A stretch of DNA of 64,000 bases, from assembly GCF_950101795.1 (NCBI RefSeq), contig NZ_CATNLZ010000007.1, positions 8,790 to 72,789 on the forward strand, given 5' to 3'. This document shows, in pieces, positions 54,683 to 63,471 of this stretch. Under the pieces are notes generated by a model. That model was not told the origin of the DNA. It did no database searches and was given only the letters and a program-made list of their open reading frames with translations. Position numbers and translations under genes: made by a program. This DNA is from Nocardioides sp. T2.26MG-1 (GTDB taxonomy: Bacteria; Actinomycetota; Actinomycetes; Propionibacteriales; Nocardioidaceae). The first letter of the stretch is position 1, and each line of letters starts with the position of its first letter.

Positions 54683-55300
54683 ATGTTCACCGGAATCGTC
54701 GAGGAGCTCGGCACCGTCGCCGCGGTCGAGGACCAGGGCGACGCGATCCGCCTCACCATCCGCGCCTCGACGGTGCTCGAGGACGCCGGTCTCGGCGACT
54801 CGATCGCCGTCAACGGCTGCTGTCTCACCGTGGCTGCGCGCGACGGCGACACCTGGACGGCCGACGTGATGCAGGAGACGCTCGACAAGACCAGCCTGTA
54901 CGGCGTACGCCCCGGCGACCGGGTCAACCTCGAGCGCGCCGTCACCGCCGACAAGCGGCTGGGCGGCCACATCGTCCAGGGCCACGTCGACGACGTGGGG
55001 ACGGTGCTCAGCCGCACCCCGAGCGAGCACTGGGAGGTCGTCGAGATCTCGCTGCCCGCGGGACTCACCCGCTACCTCGTCGACAAGGGCTCGATCACCG
55101 TCGACGGCGTCAGCCTCACGGTCGTGGAGGCCCACGACGAGCGGTTCACGGTGAGCCTGATCCCCGAGACCCTGGCTCGCACCACGCTCGGCACCCGGCA
55201 GCCGGGCGACCGGGTGAACCTCGAGGCCGACATCCTCGCCAAGCACGTCGAGAAGCTGCTGGCGTACCGGAGCGAGGCGACGGGCGTGGGGAGCGACTGA
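54683..55300 (+). CDS. ribE: riboflavin synthase, alpha chain
   Basis: This enzyme disproportionates two lumazine molecules to riboflavin. At 205 aa it has two lumazine-binding repeats; each shows the typical pattern ([12 protein letters not shown] and GHVDDVGTV), with VNGCCLTV and VDGVSLTVV in the paired barrels. ATG 1 nt after the ribD stop codon. Also called ribC in some organisms. Its stop overlaps ribM in TGATG. Confidence 0.96.
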   Translation: MFTGIVEELGTVAAVEDQGDAIRLTIRASTVLEDAGLGDSIAVNGCCLTVAARDGDTWTADVMQETLDKTSLYGVRPGDRVNLERAVTADKRLGGHIVQGHVDDVGTVLSRTPSEHWEVVEISLPAGLTRYLVDKGSITVDGVSLTVVEAHDERFTVSLIPETLARTTLGTRQPGDRVNLEADILAKHVEKLLAYRSEATGVGSD

Positions 55301-56004
55301 TGCTCGACTGGCTGCTCCACGGCACGATCCAGGTCGGCGACGGCTACCTGTCGGTCCGCGAGGTCGTCGGCAACCTGTTCGGCCTCGCGAGCGCCCTGTT
55401 CGGCATGCGGCGCGTGGTCTGGGCCTGGCCGGTGGGCCTGGTCGGCAACGTGCTGCTGTTCACGGTGTTCGTCAGCGGCGAGCTCAGCAACGCGGCCTCG
55501 GAGCCACTGTGGGGCCAGGCCGGCCGGCAGGTGATGTTCGCGGTCGCGAGCCTGTACGGCTGGTGGCGCTGGTCGCGGCTCCGGCGCGACGGGGGCGCCG
55601 CCGACGGCGGGGCGATCTCGCCGCGGTGGGCGACCGGTCCCGAGCGCGTGGCCCTGGTCGCCATGGCCGCCGCCGGCTACGCCCTCGCCTACGCGCTGCT
55701 GCAGCAGATCGGCTCGTGGGGTCCGCGCACCGAGGCCTGGATCCTCGCCGGCTCGCTGCTGGCGACCTACGGCATGGCCCGCGGCTGGGTGGAGTTCTGG
55801 CTGGTCTGGGTGGCCGTCGACGTCGTCGGCGTGACCACGCTGGTCCGAGCCGGCTACTACCCGACCGCGGGGATGTACCTGTTCTACGGCGGCTTCTGCG
55901 TGATCGGGTTCGCCGCCTGGTGGCGCGCCGAGCGCCGCACCACGAGCGCGACCCGGGCCGACCGGCCCGTCGAGCTCACCTCGAGGCAAGGAGCATCAGC
56001 ATGA
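55300..56004 (+). CDS. ribM: PnuC-family riboflavin transporter (RibM/PnuX)
   Basis: This 234-aa membrane protein of the PnuC family has seven predicted helices. Its place inside the FMN-riboswitch operon makes it a likely riboflavin importer like RibM (PnuX) of Corynebacterium and Streptomyces, and not a nicotinamide riboside carrier. The segments [21 protein letters not shown] and [11 protein letters not shown] match the family. ATG overlaps ribE in TGATG; the stop overlaps ribBA as ATGA. Confidence 0.88.
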   Translation: MLDWLLHGTIQVGDGYLSVREVVGNLFGLASALFGMRRVVWAWPVGLVGNVLLFTVFVSGELSNAASEPLWGQAGRQVMFAVASLYGWWRWSRLRRDGGAADGGAISPRWATGPERVALVAMAAAGYALAYALLQQIGSWGPRTEAWILAGSLLATYGMARGWVEFWLVWVAVDVVGVTTLVRAGYYPTAGMYLFYGGFCVIGFAAWWRAERRTTSATRADRPVELTSRQGASA

Positions 56005-57284
56005 GCCAGCCAGGGAACCCCGTCGAGCCCGTCGAACGGGTCCGGCTCGACACGGTCGAGCGGGCCATCGCCGACATCGCCGACGGCAAGGCGGTCGTGG
56101 TCGTCGACGACGAGGACCGCGAGAACGAGGGCGACATCATCTTCGCCGCCAGCAAGGCGACGCCCGAGCTGATGGCGTTCACGATCCGCTACAGCAGCGG
56201 GGTGATCTGCGTCCCGATGCCGGCCCCGATGCTCGACCGGCTCGAGATCCCGCTGATGACCCCGCACAACAAGGACCGGCTGCGTACGGCGTACACGATC
56301 TCGGTCGACGCCCGCGACGGCGTCAGCACCGGCATCTCCGCGGCCGACCGGGCGCACACGGTGCGGGTGCTCGCCGACTCGGCGACCGAGCCGTGGGAGA
56401 TCACCCGCCCGGGTCACGTGTTCCCGCTGCGCTACCGCGAGGGCGGGGTGCTGGTCCGCCGCGGGCACACCGAGGCCGCGGTCGACCTGGCCCGCCTCGC
56501 CGGGCTGACCCCCGCCGGCGTGCTCGTCGAGGTCGTCAACGACGACGGCACGATGAAGCGCGCCCCCGAGCTGCGGGCCTTCGCCGACGAGCACGGCCTC
56601 GCGATGATCTCGATCGACGACCTGGTCCGCTACCGCCGCCGCCACGAGAACCTCGTCGAGCGGGTCGCGGAGACCCGGCTGCCCACCCGGCACGGCGACT
56701 TCACGGCGTACGGCTACCGGATCACCGTCGACGACTCCGAGCACATCGCCCTCGTGCACGGGGACATCAGCGGACCCGAGCCGGTGCTGACACGCGTGCA
56801 CTCCGAGTGCCTGACCGGCGACGTGTTCGGCAGCCACCGCTGCGACTGCGGGCCGCAGCTCGACGAGGCGCTGGCGCGGATCGTCGAGGAGGGGCGCGGT
56901 GTCGTGGTCTACCTGCGCGGCCACGAGGGACGCGGGATCGGCCTGGTCGCCAAGCTCCAGGCCTACCAGCTCCAGGACGGCGGCCGCGACACCGTGGACG
57001 CCAACCTCGACCTGGGGCTGCCCGCCGACGCCCGCCACTACGGGACCGCCACCCAGGTGCTGCGCGACCTCGGCGTCACCAGCGTCCGGCTGCTGACCAA
57101 CAACCCCGACAAGGTGAGCAACCTCGAGGACTTCGGGATCGGTGTGGCCGCCCGCGTCCCGCTCACCCCGCACCCCAACGACCACAACATCGCCTACCTG
57201 CTCACCAAGCGCGACCGGATGGGTCACGATCTGCCCAACCTCGCCGATGGTGTTCCCGAGACCCTCGCCCAGAACGGAGCCTGA
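56001..57284 (+). CDS. ribBA: bifunctional DHBP synthase / GTP cyclohydrolase II
   Basis: This fused enzyme supplies both riboflavin precursors. At 427 aa the N-terminal DHBP synthase has [11 protein letters not shown] and [13 protein letters not shown], and the C-terminal cyclohydrolase has the zinc site C-x10-C-x-C in [18 protein letters not shown] and [13 protein letters not shown] with aaggag 7-12 nt upstream, overlapping ribM. RibH follows after 3 nt. Confidence 0.97.
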   Translation: MSQPGNPVEPVERVRLDTVERAIADIADGKAVVVVDDEDRENEGDIIFAASKATPELMAFTIRYSSGVICVPMPAPMLDRLEIPLMTPHNKDRLRTAYTISVDARDGVSTGISAADRAHTVRVLADSATEPWEITRPGHVFPLRYREGGVLVRRGHTEAAVDLARLAGLTPAGVLVEVVNDDGTMKRAPELRAFADEHGLAMISIDDLVRYRRRHENLVERVAETRLPTRHGDFTAYGYRITVDDSEHIALVHGDISGPEPVLTRVHSECLTGDVFGSHRCDCGPQLDEALARIVEEGRGVVVYLRGHEGRGIGLVAKLQAYQLQDGGRDTVDANLDLGLPADARHYGTATQVLRDLGVTSVRLLTNNPDKVSNLEDFGIGVAARVPLTPHPNDHNIAYLLTKRDRMGHDLPNLADGVPETLAQNGA

Positions 57285-57287
57285 CCC

Positions 57288-57773
57288 ATGACCGGACACG
57301 GAGCACCCGTGCTCGAGACCGTCGACTGCAGTGACCTCCGGGTGGCGGTCGTCGCCTCCAGCTGGCACACGCAGGTGATGGACGGCCTGGTCGCCGGCGC
57401 CGAGCGTGCGCTGGACGACTACCACGTCGGGGAGCGCAAGCTGGTCCGCGTGCCGGGAGCCTACGAGCTGGCCGTCGTCGCCGACGCGCTCGCGCGGCAG
57501 GGGTACGACGCCGTCGTCGCCCTCGGCGTGGTCATCCGCGGCGGCACCCCACACTTCGACTACGTCTGCCAGGCCGCCACCGAGGGCCTGACCCGGGTCG
57601 CGCTCGACCGCGGCATCCCGGTGGGCTTCGGGGTCCTCACCTGCGACGGCGACCAGCAGGCGCTGGACCGGGCCGGCCTGGAGGGCTCCAAGGAGGACAA
57701 GGGCTACGAGGCCACCTCCGCGGCGCTGCTCACCGCGCGGACCCTGAGGGAGCTCGCCGCCACCGCACCGTAG
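57288..57773 (+). CDS. ribH: 6,7-dimethyl-8-ribityllumazine synthase
   Basis: This enzyme condenses the two precursors to lumazine and forms icosahedral or pentameric assemblies. At 161 aa it shows [16 protein letters not shown], the catalytic histidine in [10 protein letters not shown], and [23 protein letters not shown] 3 nt after ribBA. Last gene of the riboflavin operon; its TAG stop overlaps the -10 of hisE. Confidence 0.96.
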   Translation: MTGHGAPVLETVDCSDLRVAVVASSWHTQVMDGLVAGAERALDDYHVGERKLVRVPGAYELAVVADALARQGYDAVVALGVVIRGGTPHFDYVCQAATEGLTRVALDRGIPVGFGVLTCDGDQQALDRAGLEGSKEDKGYEATSAALLTARTLRELAATAP

Positions 57774-57776
57774 GCT
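57771..57776 (+). promoter_or_regulatory. -10 element of hisE
   Basis: TAGGCT lies 6 nt before the GTG and includes the ribH stop codon. Confidence 0.5.
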
Positions 57777-57782
57777 GACCGG

Positions 57783-58046
57783 GTGAAGACGTTCGACGAG
57801 CTCTGGACCGAGCTGAGCGAGAAGGCCCGGTCCCGCCCCGAGGGATCCGGCACCGTGCGCGAGCTCGACGCCGGCGTCCATGCGATCGGGAAGAAGCTGG
57901 TCGAGGAGGCTGCGGAGTCCTGGATGGCCGCGGAGCACGAGGGCCGGGACCGGACGGCGGAGGAGATCAGCCAGCTGCTCTACCACGCCCAGGTCCTGAT
58001 GCTCGCGACCGGCATCGAGCTCGACGACGTCTACGCCCACCTCTGA
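57783..58046 (+). CDS. hisE: phosphoribosyl-ATP pyrophosphatase
   Basis: This enzyme hydrolyses phosphoribosyl-ATP, the second step of histidine synthesis. It has 87 aa and the MazG-like helices with EEAAES and [12 protein letters not shown]. HisI (cyclohydrolase) is separate and not in the window. GTG start follows a TAGGCT hexamer by 6 nt and there is no ribosome binding site. HisG lies 12 nt downstream. Confidence 0.94.
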   Translation: MKTFDELWTELSEKARSRPEGSGTVRELDAGVHAIGKKLVEEAAESWMAAEHEGRDRTAEEISQLLYHAQVLMLATGIELDDVYAHL

Positions 58047-58058
58047 GGAGGAGCCTCC

Positions 58059-58907
58059 ATGGCACTGCTCCGCATCGCGGTCCCCAACAAGGGGTCGCTG
58101 TCCCAGTCCGCGTCCGAGATCCTGCGCGAGTCCGGCTACCGCCAGCGCGACGACGCCAAGCAGCTGACGCTCACCGACGCCGAGAACGGCGTGGAGTTCT
58201 TCTACCTGCGCCCGCGTGACATCGCGCTGTACGTCGGGGAGGGCACGCTCGACGTCGGCATCACCGGCCGCGACCTGCTCAAGGACTCCGGCGCCAAGGC
58301 CGAGGAGGTGCGCGGCCTCGGTTTCGGGCGTAGCCGGTTCCGGTTCGCCGGCCCGCGCGGCTCGTTCACCGACCTCACCCAGCTGGCCGGGACGCGGATC
58401 GCCACGTCGTACGTCGGCGTGGTCCGCTCGTTTCTCGAGGAGCGCGGCATCGAGGCGACCGTGATCCGCCTCGACGGCGCCGTGGAGACCAGCATCCAGC
58501 TCGGCGTCGCCGACGTGATCGCCGACGTCGTCGAGACCGGCAGCACCCTGCGGCAGGCCGGGCTCGAGACCTTCGGCGAGACCATCCTCGACTCCGAGGC
58601 GGTGCTGATCACGCGCAGCGGGTCCGTGCCCGAGGGGTTCGAGATCTTCCGCCGCCGGGTCGAGGGCGTCCTGGTGGCCCGGACCTACGTGATGATGGAC
58701 TACGACATCCCCTCCGACCGGGTCGCCGACGCCGTGCGGCTGACGCCGGGCATCGAGAGCCCCACCGTGTCGCCGCTTCATCGGGCCGGGTGGTCGGCGG
58801 TGCGGGCGATGGTCCCGCGCGACGGCGCCCAGCGTCTGATGGACGAGCTCTTCGAGATCGGTGCCCGCGGCATCCTGCTCACCGACATCCATGCCTGCCG
58901 GCTCTAG
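58059..58907 (+). CDS. hisG: ATP phosphoribosyltransferase (long form)
   Basis: This enzyme catalyses the first step of histidine synthesis and is feedback-inhibited by histidine. At 282 aa it is the long form with a C-terminal regulatory domain (from about 212), so no HisZ is needed. Characteristic segments: LRIAVPNKGSLSQSA, DVGITGRDLLKDSG, VADVIADVVETGSTLR. ATG with gaggagg about 8 nt upstream. The last 17 nt overlap the next gene. Confidence 0.96.
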   Translation: MALLRIAVPNKGSLSQSASEILRESGYRQRDDAKQLTLTDAENGVEFFYLRPRDIALYVGEGTLDVGITGRDLLKDSGAKAEEVRGLGFGRSRFRFAGPRGSFTDLTQLAGTRIATSYVGVVRSFLEERGIEATVIRLDGAVETSIQLGVADVIADVVETGSTLRQAGLETFGETILDSEAVLITRSGSVPEGFEIFRRRVEGVLVARTYVMMDYDIPSDRVADAVRLTPGIESPTVSPLHRAGWSAVRAMVPRDGAQRLMDELFEIGARGILLTDIHACRL

Positions 58908-59349
58908 CGGCGCGCCGCCGCTGCCGCGCACCTGGCGCCCGCTCGGCGTGCGCGTCGCGGGGATCGTGTTCGGGGCCGGGCTGCTGGTCTGCTTCGGCCT
59001 GGCCTGGATCGGCTTCGACCAGGAGACGCGGGACAAGTTCACCGCGTTCCAGCTAGGCACGCTGGCGTTCCTCGGGCTGCTCGCGTTCGCGGTCTGGTTC
59101 GCCCTGGTGCGCTGCCGGGTTGTCGCCGAGCCGGAGCGGCTCGTGGTGGTCAACGGCTACAAGCGCCGCGAGCTCGCCTGGGCTCAGGTCGTCGGCGTGC
59201 ACATGCCGCGGGGAGCGCCGTGGGTGACGCTCGACCTTGCCGACGGGTCGACGTTGTCCGCGATGGGCATCCAGGGCTCGGACGGCGACCGTGCCCGGCG
59301 GGCGGTCCGTGAGCTGCGGGCGCTCGTCGAGAGCCAGACCCAGGTCTAG
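58891..59349 (+). CDS. PH-domain (bPH6) membrane protein
   Basis: This 152-aa protein has two membrane helices (about 20-40 and 50-70) followed by a bacterial PH-like domain (about 72-125, with ERLVVVNGYKRRELAWAQVVG). The family is widespread downstream of hisG in actinobacteria; function unknown. ATG overlaps hisG by 17 nt. Its stop overlaps the end of the convergent epimerase in CTAG. Confidence 0.88.
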   Translation: MPAGSSGAPPLPRTWRPLGVRVAGIVFGAGLLVCFGLAWIGFDQETRDKFTAFQLGTLAFLGLLAFAVWFALVRCRVVAEPERLVVVNGYKRRELAWAQVVGVHMPRGAPWVTLDLADGSTLSAMGIQGSDGDRARRAVRELRALVESQTQV

Positions 59350-60269
59350 GCCAGAGCCCGGATCCCCCACGACGCGGCGAACTCGTCGCCGGGGGACCCC
59401 GCCGGCGCGAGCGTCACGAGATCGGTGCCGGTGCGGAACGCGTCGGCCGGCGCCGTCATCGGCTCGACGGCCAGCGACCGGCGTCCGGTGACCGGGACGT
59501 CGTCGGCGCTGAACACCTGGAGCCAGCGGTGCCGCTCGTCGACCCACATCGCGGCGCCGCGGCCGCCGGCGGGGTCGGTGAGCAGGACGGTGGCCACGCC
59601 GTCGGCGTCGCGGGCCAGGTCGGTGAAGCCGTCGTCGAAGCCGACGTCGCGGATCGGTCGCGCGACCCGGAAGTCGTGCGCCGTCCCGGTCACGTCCTCG
59701 TGTCCGGTGGGCAGCAGCCGGTCGTCGACGAGAGACCGGGTCGACGCGGGCAGCCTCAGCTCCCAGCCGTCGACGGGGCCGGGACCGGCCGTGAGGTAGG
59801 GGTGCGCGCCGCTCGCGTACGGCGCCGCCGTGGCCGCCAGGTTGGCCGCCGACTGGGTGACGGTCAGGCCGTCCGCCGACACGTCGTACACGACCCGGAG
59901 GTCCAGCGTCCACGGGAAGCCGGCCTGCGCCATCAGCCGATAGCCCAGGGACACCGTGTGCGTCGTGTGCTCCTCGACCGACCACGCGGCCCAGCGCACC
60001 AGCCCGTGCGAGGCGTTGTGGAGCGACGGCTCGTTGAGCGCAAGCTGGTGGTCGCGGCCGCCGAAGGAGTAGGCGCCGTCGCCGATCCGGTTGGGCCAGG
60101 GGACGAGCAGCTGCCCGCGCGCTCCCGGGGCCACCGCGTCCTCGCCGAACCGGTCGATCAGCGGCACGCCGTCGTGCTCGAGCACCCGCAGCGTCGCGCC
60201 GCTCTCCGTGACGACCGCTCGGTAGCCGCCGCCGGTGATCTCGAACTGGTCACCACTGGGCGGGAGCAT
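59346..60269 (-). CDS. aldose 1-epimerase family protein
   Basis: This 307-aa protein has the beta-sandwich mutarotase pattern: VPWPNRIGDGAY, NEPSLHNASHGL with the catalytic histidine, and YASGAHPYLTAG. The glutamate near the C-terminus (VEPMTAPADAF) is conserved. It would equilibrate the anomers of hexoses. ATG at 60269 has TAGTCT 7 nt upstream on the minus strand. It is next to, but separately transcribed from, the upstream minus-strand genes. Confidence 0.9.
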   Translation of the reverse strand: MLPPSGDQFEITGGGYRAVVTESGATLRVLEHDGVPLIDRFGEDAVAPGARGQLLVPWPNRIGDGAYSFGGRDHQLALNEPSLHNASHGLVRWAAWSVEEHTTHTVSLGYRLMAQAGFPWTLDLRVVYDVSADGLTVTQSAANLAATAAPYASGAHPYLTAGPGPVDGWELRLPASTRSLVDDRLLPTGHEDVTGTAHDFRVARPIRDVGFDDGFTDLARDADGVATVLLTDPAGGRGAAMWVDERHRWLQVFSADDVPVTGRRSLAVEPMTAPADAFRTGTDLVTLAPAGSPGDEFAASWGIRALA

Positions 60270-60276
60270 GGCCGAC

Positions 60277-60282
60277 AGACTA
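60277..60282 (-). promoter_or_regulatory. -10 element of the epimerase gene
   Basis: TAGTCT on the minus strand, 7 nt before the ATG at 60269. It overlaps the end of the kinase gene. Confidence 0.45.
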
Positions 60283-60846
60283 TGGCCGACCCGTGGGGGT
60301 TCCGACGGCCAGGTCCGCGTGCTCCCGCGCGCCGGTCCGGGCGAGGTGCACGAGCTCGTCCCGGGCCCAGCGGCGCAGCTGGGGCTCGAGCGCCGCACCG
60401 TCGCGGGCGATGGTCCGGGCGAGCCGCTCCTCGGCGGGTGCGTCGAGCCAGACCAGGAGCGTGACCAGGGCGGCGTACGCCGGATCCCACGAGCCGGCGC
60501 CCTCGAGAACGAGCAGCGGGGCCGGGTCGATCGTCACGTCCTCGGCGTACCGTCCGGCCGTCCAGTCGTAGCGCCGGTAGCCGCCCGGCCGGCCCTCGGC
60601 GAGCGGTGGCAGCAGCGTCGCCAGCTGCTCGTGGACGCGGGGCAGGCCGTCCCAGCCGTCGTACAGGTCGTCCATGTGGATCACGCGGTGCTCGATGCCC
60701 GCCGCGGCGGCCTGGGTCCGCACCGCCTCGGCCAGCGTGGTCTTGCCCGCCCCGGACGGTCCGTCGATGCACAGCAGTCGGCCGGCGCCGAGGGTCGGTG
60801 CCCGCTCCTGGAGCCGGGCGAGCACGAGCCCGGCCTCGGGTCGCAT
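60280..60846 (-). CDS. small P-loop kinase (uridine kinase-like)
   Basis: This 188-aa protein has Walker A DGPSGAGKTT near the N-terminus and a catalytic-acid MDDLYDGWDGLP, like uridine/nucleoside kinases. Substrate is unknown. The ATG overlaps the stop of the PLP-barrel gene as ATGA, so the two should be co-translated. The order is membrane protein, PLP enzyme, kinase. Confidence 0.88.
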   Translation of the reverse strand: MRPEAGLVLARLQERAPTLGAGRLLCIDGPSGAGKTTLAEAVRTQAAAAGIEHRVIHMDDLYDGWDGLPRVHEQLATLLPPLAEGRPGGYRRYDWTAGRYAEDVTIDPAPLLVLEGAGSWDPAYAALVTLLVWLDAPAEERLARTIARDGAALEPQLRRWARDELVHLARTGAREHADLAVGTPTGRP

Positions 60847-62102
60847 CAGAATGCCTGGCCGCACCCGCGGTAGCTGGGCGCCGCGTCGACGAACCGACTG
60901 CCGGAGAGGAGCTGGACGGTGGTGGCGTGCTCGAAGGGCTCCCCGGACTTGGCGTGCCGGAACCACACCAGGTCGCCGATCTGCAGCTGGTCCGCGGGAG
61001 AGCCGGACAGTGGGGTCTGCACCTCGCCGGCGCCCTCGAGGCCGGTCAGCCGCAGGCCGGCCGGAGCCCAGGGGGTCGGCAGCCGGTCCGGACCGGCCGG
61101 ACCGGAGGCGACGAGCCCGCCGCCGTGCACCGTGGCCACCCCGGGCGCGGGCCTACGCGTGACGGGGACGCCGAAGAACGCCGCCGGCACCGGCCGGAAG
61201 GACCGGTAGTGGTCGAAGAGCGTGGGGACCAGCAGACCGGAGCCCGCGGCGACTTCGGTCACCACCGGGTCCGCGGCCGAGTCCTCGACGGAGCCGGAGC
61301 CGCCGGCGTTCCAGAACTCCAGGTCGGCGAGCTCGTGCAGGGCGTCGGCGATCTCGCGGCGTCGTACGGCGAGCTGGGTCAGCGACAGCGCCTTCAGGCG
61401 TCGCACGACCATCGATCGCGATCGGGCCGTCGGGACGGAGTCCGGCAGTCCGGCCACCTGGCCCTCGTAGGTCATCGCGCCCACCAGCCGCAGGCCTTCT
61501 CGCGCGACGATCGCGCGGGCCAGGGCGACCACGGCGGCGGTGTCGTGCAGGGGCGAGCGCTTCGGCCCCACGTGCTGGCCGGCCACCCGGAGCCCCGCGT
61601 CGACGTCGATCGCGACCCGGACCGGCACGGCGGGGGAGGAGCGGACCGCGTCCACCAGGTCGAGGTGGGCGACGTCGTCCACCATGATCGTGATCGCGGC
61701 GGCTGCAGACGGCGAGGCGACCAGCTCGGCGAGCGCGCGGCGGTCGACCGTGGGGTAGGCGACGACGATGTCGTCGCAGACGCCGTTCGCGTGCAGCCAG
61801 AGCGCCTCGCGCAGCGTGTAGGCCAGCACTCCCTGGATCCCGTCACGGGCCAGGGCACGGGTGATGAGCGCCGGCACCCGGACGGACTTGGAGGCCAGCC
61901 GGATCGGCGTGCCTGCGGCGCGGCGCACCAGGTCGGTCGCATTGGCGTCGAACGCGTCCAGGTCGACCACGAACACCGGCGTCGGCAGCGGGGCGTCGTG
62001 CTCCTGCACGGCCTGGTCGAGGCGGGCCCACAGCAGGTTGCGGTCCGACACGCTCGGGGACCCGGAGCCGGAGGCGCGCGAGCCGACGGGCAGGCGGCCC
62101 AT
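60846..62102 (-). CDS. PLP-dependent amino acid deaminase/aldolase, alanine racemase-like barrel
   Basis: This 418-aa enzyme has an alanine-racemase-type TIM barrel with the PLP lysine in RLASKSVRVPAL, and a C-terminal beta domain as in D-threonine aldolases. The family is labelled amino acid deaminase/aldolase; its substrate is not known here. ATG overlaps the preceding membrane protein stop as ATGA. Position with a small kinase suggests a short pathway. Confidence 0.87.
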   Translation of the reverse strand: MGRLPVGSRASGSGSPSVSDRNLLWARLDQAVQEHDAPLPTPVFVVDLDAFDANATDLVRRAAGTPIRLASKSVRVPALITRALARDGIQGVLAYTLREALWLHANGVCDDIVVAYPTVDRRALAELVASPSAAAAITIMVDDVAHLDLVDAVRSSPAVPVRVAIDVDAGLRVAGQHVGPKRSPLHDTAAVVALARAIVAREGLRLVGAMTYEGQVAGLPDSVPTARSRSMVVRRLKALSLTQLAVRRREIADALHELADLEFWNAGGSGSVEDSAADPVVTEVAAGSGLLVPTLFDHYRSFRPVPAAFFGVPVTRRPAPGVATVHGGGLVASGPAGPDRLPTPWAPAGLRLTGLEGAGEVQTPLSGSPADQLQIGDLVWFRHAKSGEPFEHATTVQLLSGSRFVDAAPSYRGCGQAF

Positions 62103-62551
62103 CAGTTGATGCCGCGCTTGCGCAGCAGCGCCTCGATCTCGGCCATCCCGTCGTCCTGGCCGTCGTCCTGCCTGCCCCCGATCGCCGGCGTGCCCTTGCG
62201 GTTGTCGCCCTTCTGCAGCCGCCCCTTCGATGCCCGGCCTCCGCCGGTGCCGATGCCCCGCGACCGGAGAGCGGTGGAGACGGCGAACAGGGCCCCGGAC
62301 ACCCCGGCGACGACGATGCCGGCCCAGGTGGTCGGGTTCCAGGCCAGGTTGAGCGCCCAGTCGCCGACCGCGTCGAAGATCCGGGTGAACATCCGCAGCG
62401 TCTTGGTGAGGTAGGCCGCCAGCGGCAGCAGCGTGACGGCGAGAGGGCGCAGTGCGGAGACCAGGCCGCGCCGGCGGAAGGTCAGCCACGTCCAGATCCC
62501 GCCGAGCACGGTGAGGCTCAGGGTCAGCGCTGCCCACGAAGCGTCGTCCAC
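62102..62551 (-). CDS. hypothetical membrane protein
   Basis: This 149-aa protein of unknown function has about three membrane helices in the first 100 residues (SWAALTLSLTVLGGIWTWL; ALRPLAVTLLPLAAYL; TTWAGIVVAGVSGALFAV) and a basic Gly/Lys-rich tail ending in EIEALLRKRGIN. GTG at 62551 is the likely start. Its end overlaps the PLP-barrel gene as ATGA. I do not recognise a family. Confidence 0.75.
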   Translation of the reverse strand: MDDASWAALTLSLTVLGGIWTWLTFRRRGLVSALRPLAVTLLPLAAYLTKTLRMFTRIFDAVGDWALNLAWNPTTWAGIVVAGVSGALFAVSTALRSRGIGTGGGRASKGRLQKGDNRKGTPAIGGRQDDGQDDGMAEIEALLRKRGIN

Positions 62552-62612
62552 GAGGTCAAGCGTCCCACATCGCCGGTGAGCCAGGGATTGGCCTCGGCCC
62601 GGGTCCGGCCGG

Positions 62613-62618
62613 GACAAT
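62613..62618 (+). promoter_or_regulatory. -10 element of the SseB-like gene
   Basis: GACAAT lies 6 nt before the GTG; a weaker match to TANNNT than the other sites. Confidence 0.4.
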
Positions 62619-62624
62619 GGTGCG

Positions 62625-63155
62625 GTGACCGAGCACCGCACCACGATCCCCGACCCGGGGTTCGCCGGCGACGACGGCTCCGTGGACGAGCGGGTCTCGG
62701 CCGCCCTGGCCGCATGGGCGGCCGGCGAGGCGACGTACGCCGACGCGCTGGCCGCACTCCAGGGCACGCGGCTCCTGGTCCCGGTGGTCGCGGTGCTGGG
62801 AGAGGTCGAGCACGACGAGGCGGGCCTCGCGCACGACAAGACCAGCGACATGGCCACGGTGCTGCTCCAGGGCGCCGACGGCCGGCTCGCGCTCCTGGCC
62901 TTCACCGGCACCGGCCCGCTCGCCACGTGGAACTCCGACGGCCGGCCGGTCCCCGTCACCGCCACGGTCGCGGCCCAGGCCGCCCTCCAGGACGGTGCCG
63001 CCGCGCTCGTGGTCGACATCGCGGGCCCGACCAGGTTCGTGGTCGAGGGTGCGGACCTCGAGGGCCTCGCGCGCGGCTGGACGCTGACGCGCGTGGGTGA
63101 GCGGACCGCCTGGATTCGGCCCGACGGGGAATCGTCGGCTACGATTCAGCGTTGA
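62625..63155 (+). CDS. SseB-family protein
   Basis: This 176-aa protein has the SseB N-terminal domain pattern: [34 protein letters not shown], and [22 protein letters not shown]. The family is widespread and its function outside enterobacteria is unknown. It lies just before infC. GTG start with no ribosome binding site, in a leaderless layout. Its stop lies 2-4 nt after the predicted infC transcription start. Confidence 0.85.
   Translation: MTEHRTTIPDPGFAGDDGSVDERVSAALAAWAAGEATYADALAALQGTRLLVPVVAVLGEVEHDEAGLAHDKTSDMATVLLQGADGRLALLAFTGTGPLATWNSDGRPVPVTATVAAQAALQDGAAALVVDIAGPTRFVVEGADLEGLARGWTLTRVGERTAWIRPDGESSATIQR
63140..63145 (+). promoter_or_regulatory. -10 element of infC
   Basis: TACGAT overlaps the 3' end of the SseB-like gene. 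It would give a leader of about 320 nt (63152-63471) containing the attenuator below. Confidence 0.4.
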
Positions 63156-63365
63156 CCGATCAGTTCCGCCGTGCAGACGGTGGATCGGATCACGCAAGCG
63201 GAGGCTCGCACGATCGCCTCCCACCCGCATCGGCCGCCCCAGAAATGGGCCAGCACCACAGGCCGTCGGGTCCGGTCACCGAAGGCCGAGGCCTCGGAGC
63301 GTACGCCGTACGCACCGCGAGCCGGGGTCCTCGGAGGCGAACCCACCCGTGGGGGGCGTCGGACT

Positions 63366-63404
63366 GGCTTCCGCTTGCAGACAAGCGGAAGCCTTTGTTG
63401 ATTT
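63366..63404 (+). terminator. intrinsic terminator/attenuator in the infC leader
   Basis: Perfect 12-bp stem, GGCTTCCGCTTG with CAAGCGGAAGCC, CAGA loop, then the U-rich TTTGTTGATTT. It is the only U-tailed terminator I see, and it lies inside the leader 68 nt before infC, so it should act as an attenuator. Confidence 0.75.
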
Positions 63405-63471
63405 CGCACCACCCTTCTCGGGGGGTGTCGAGCGGCAGAGACCTCCGGCCACATTGCCACCAGGAGGACAC

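Noticed and set aside
55884..59153. A 1089-codon open frame on the minus strand
   Set aside because: Antisense shadow of ribBA, ribH, hisE and hisG.
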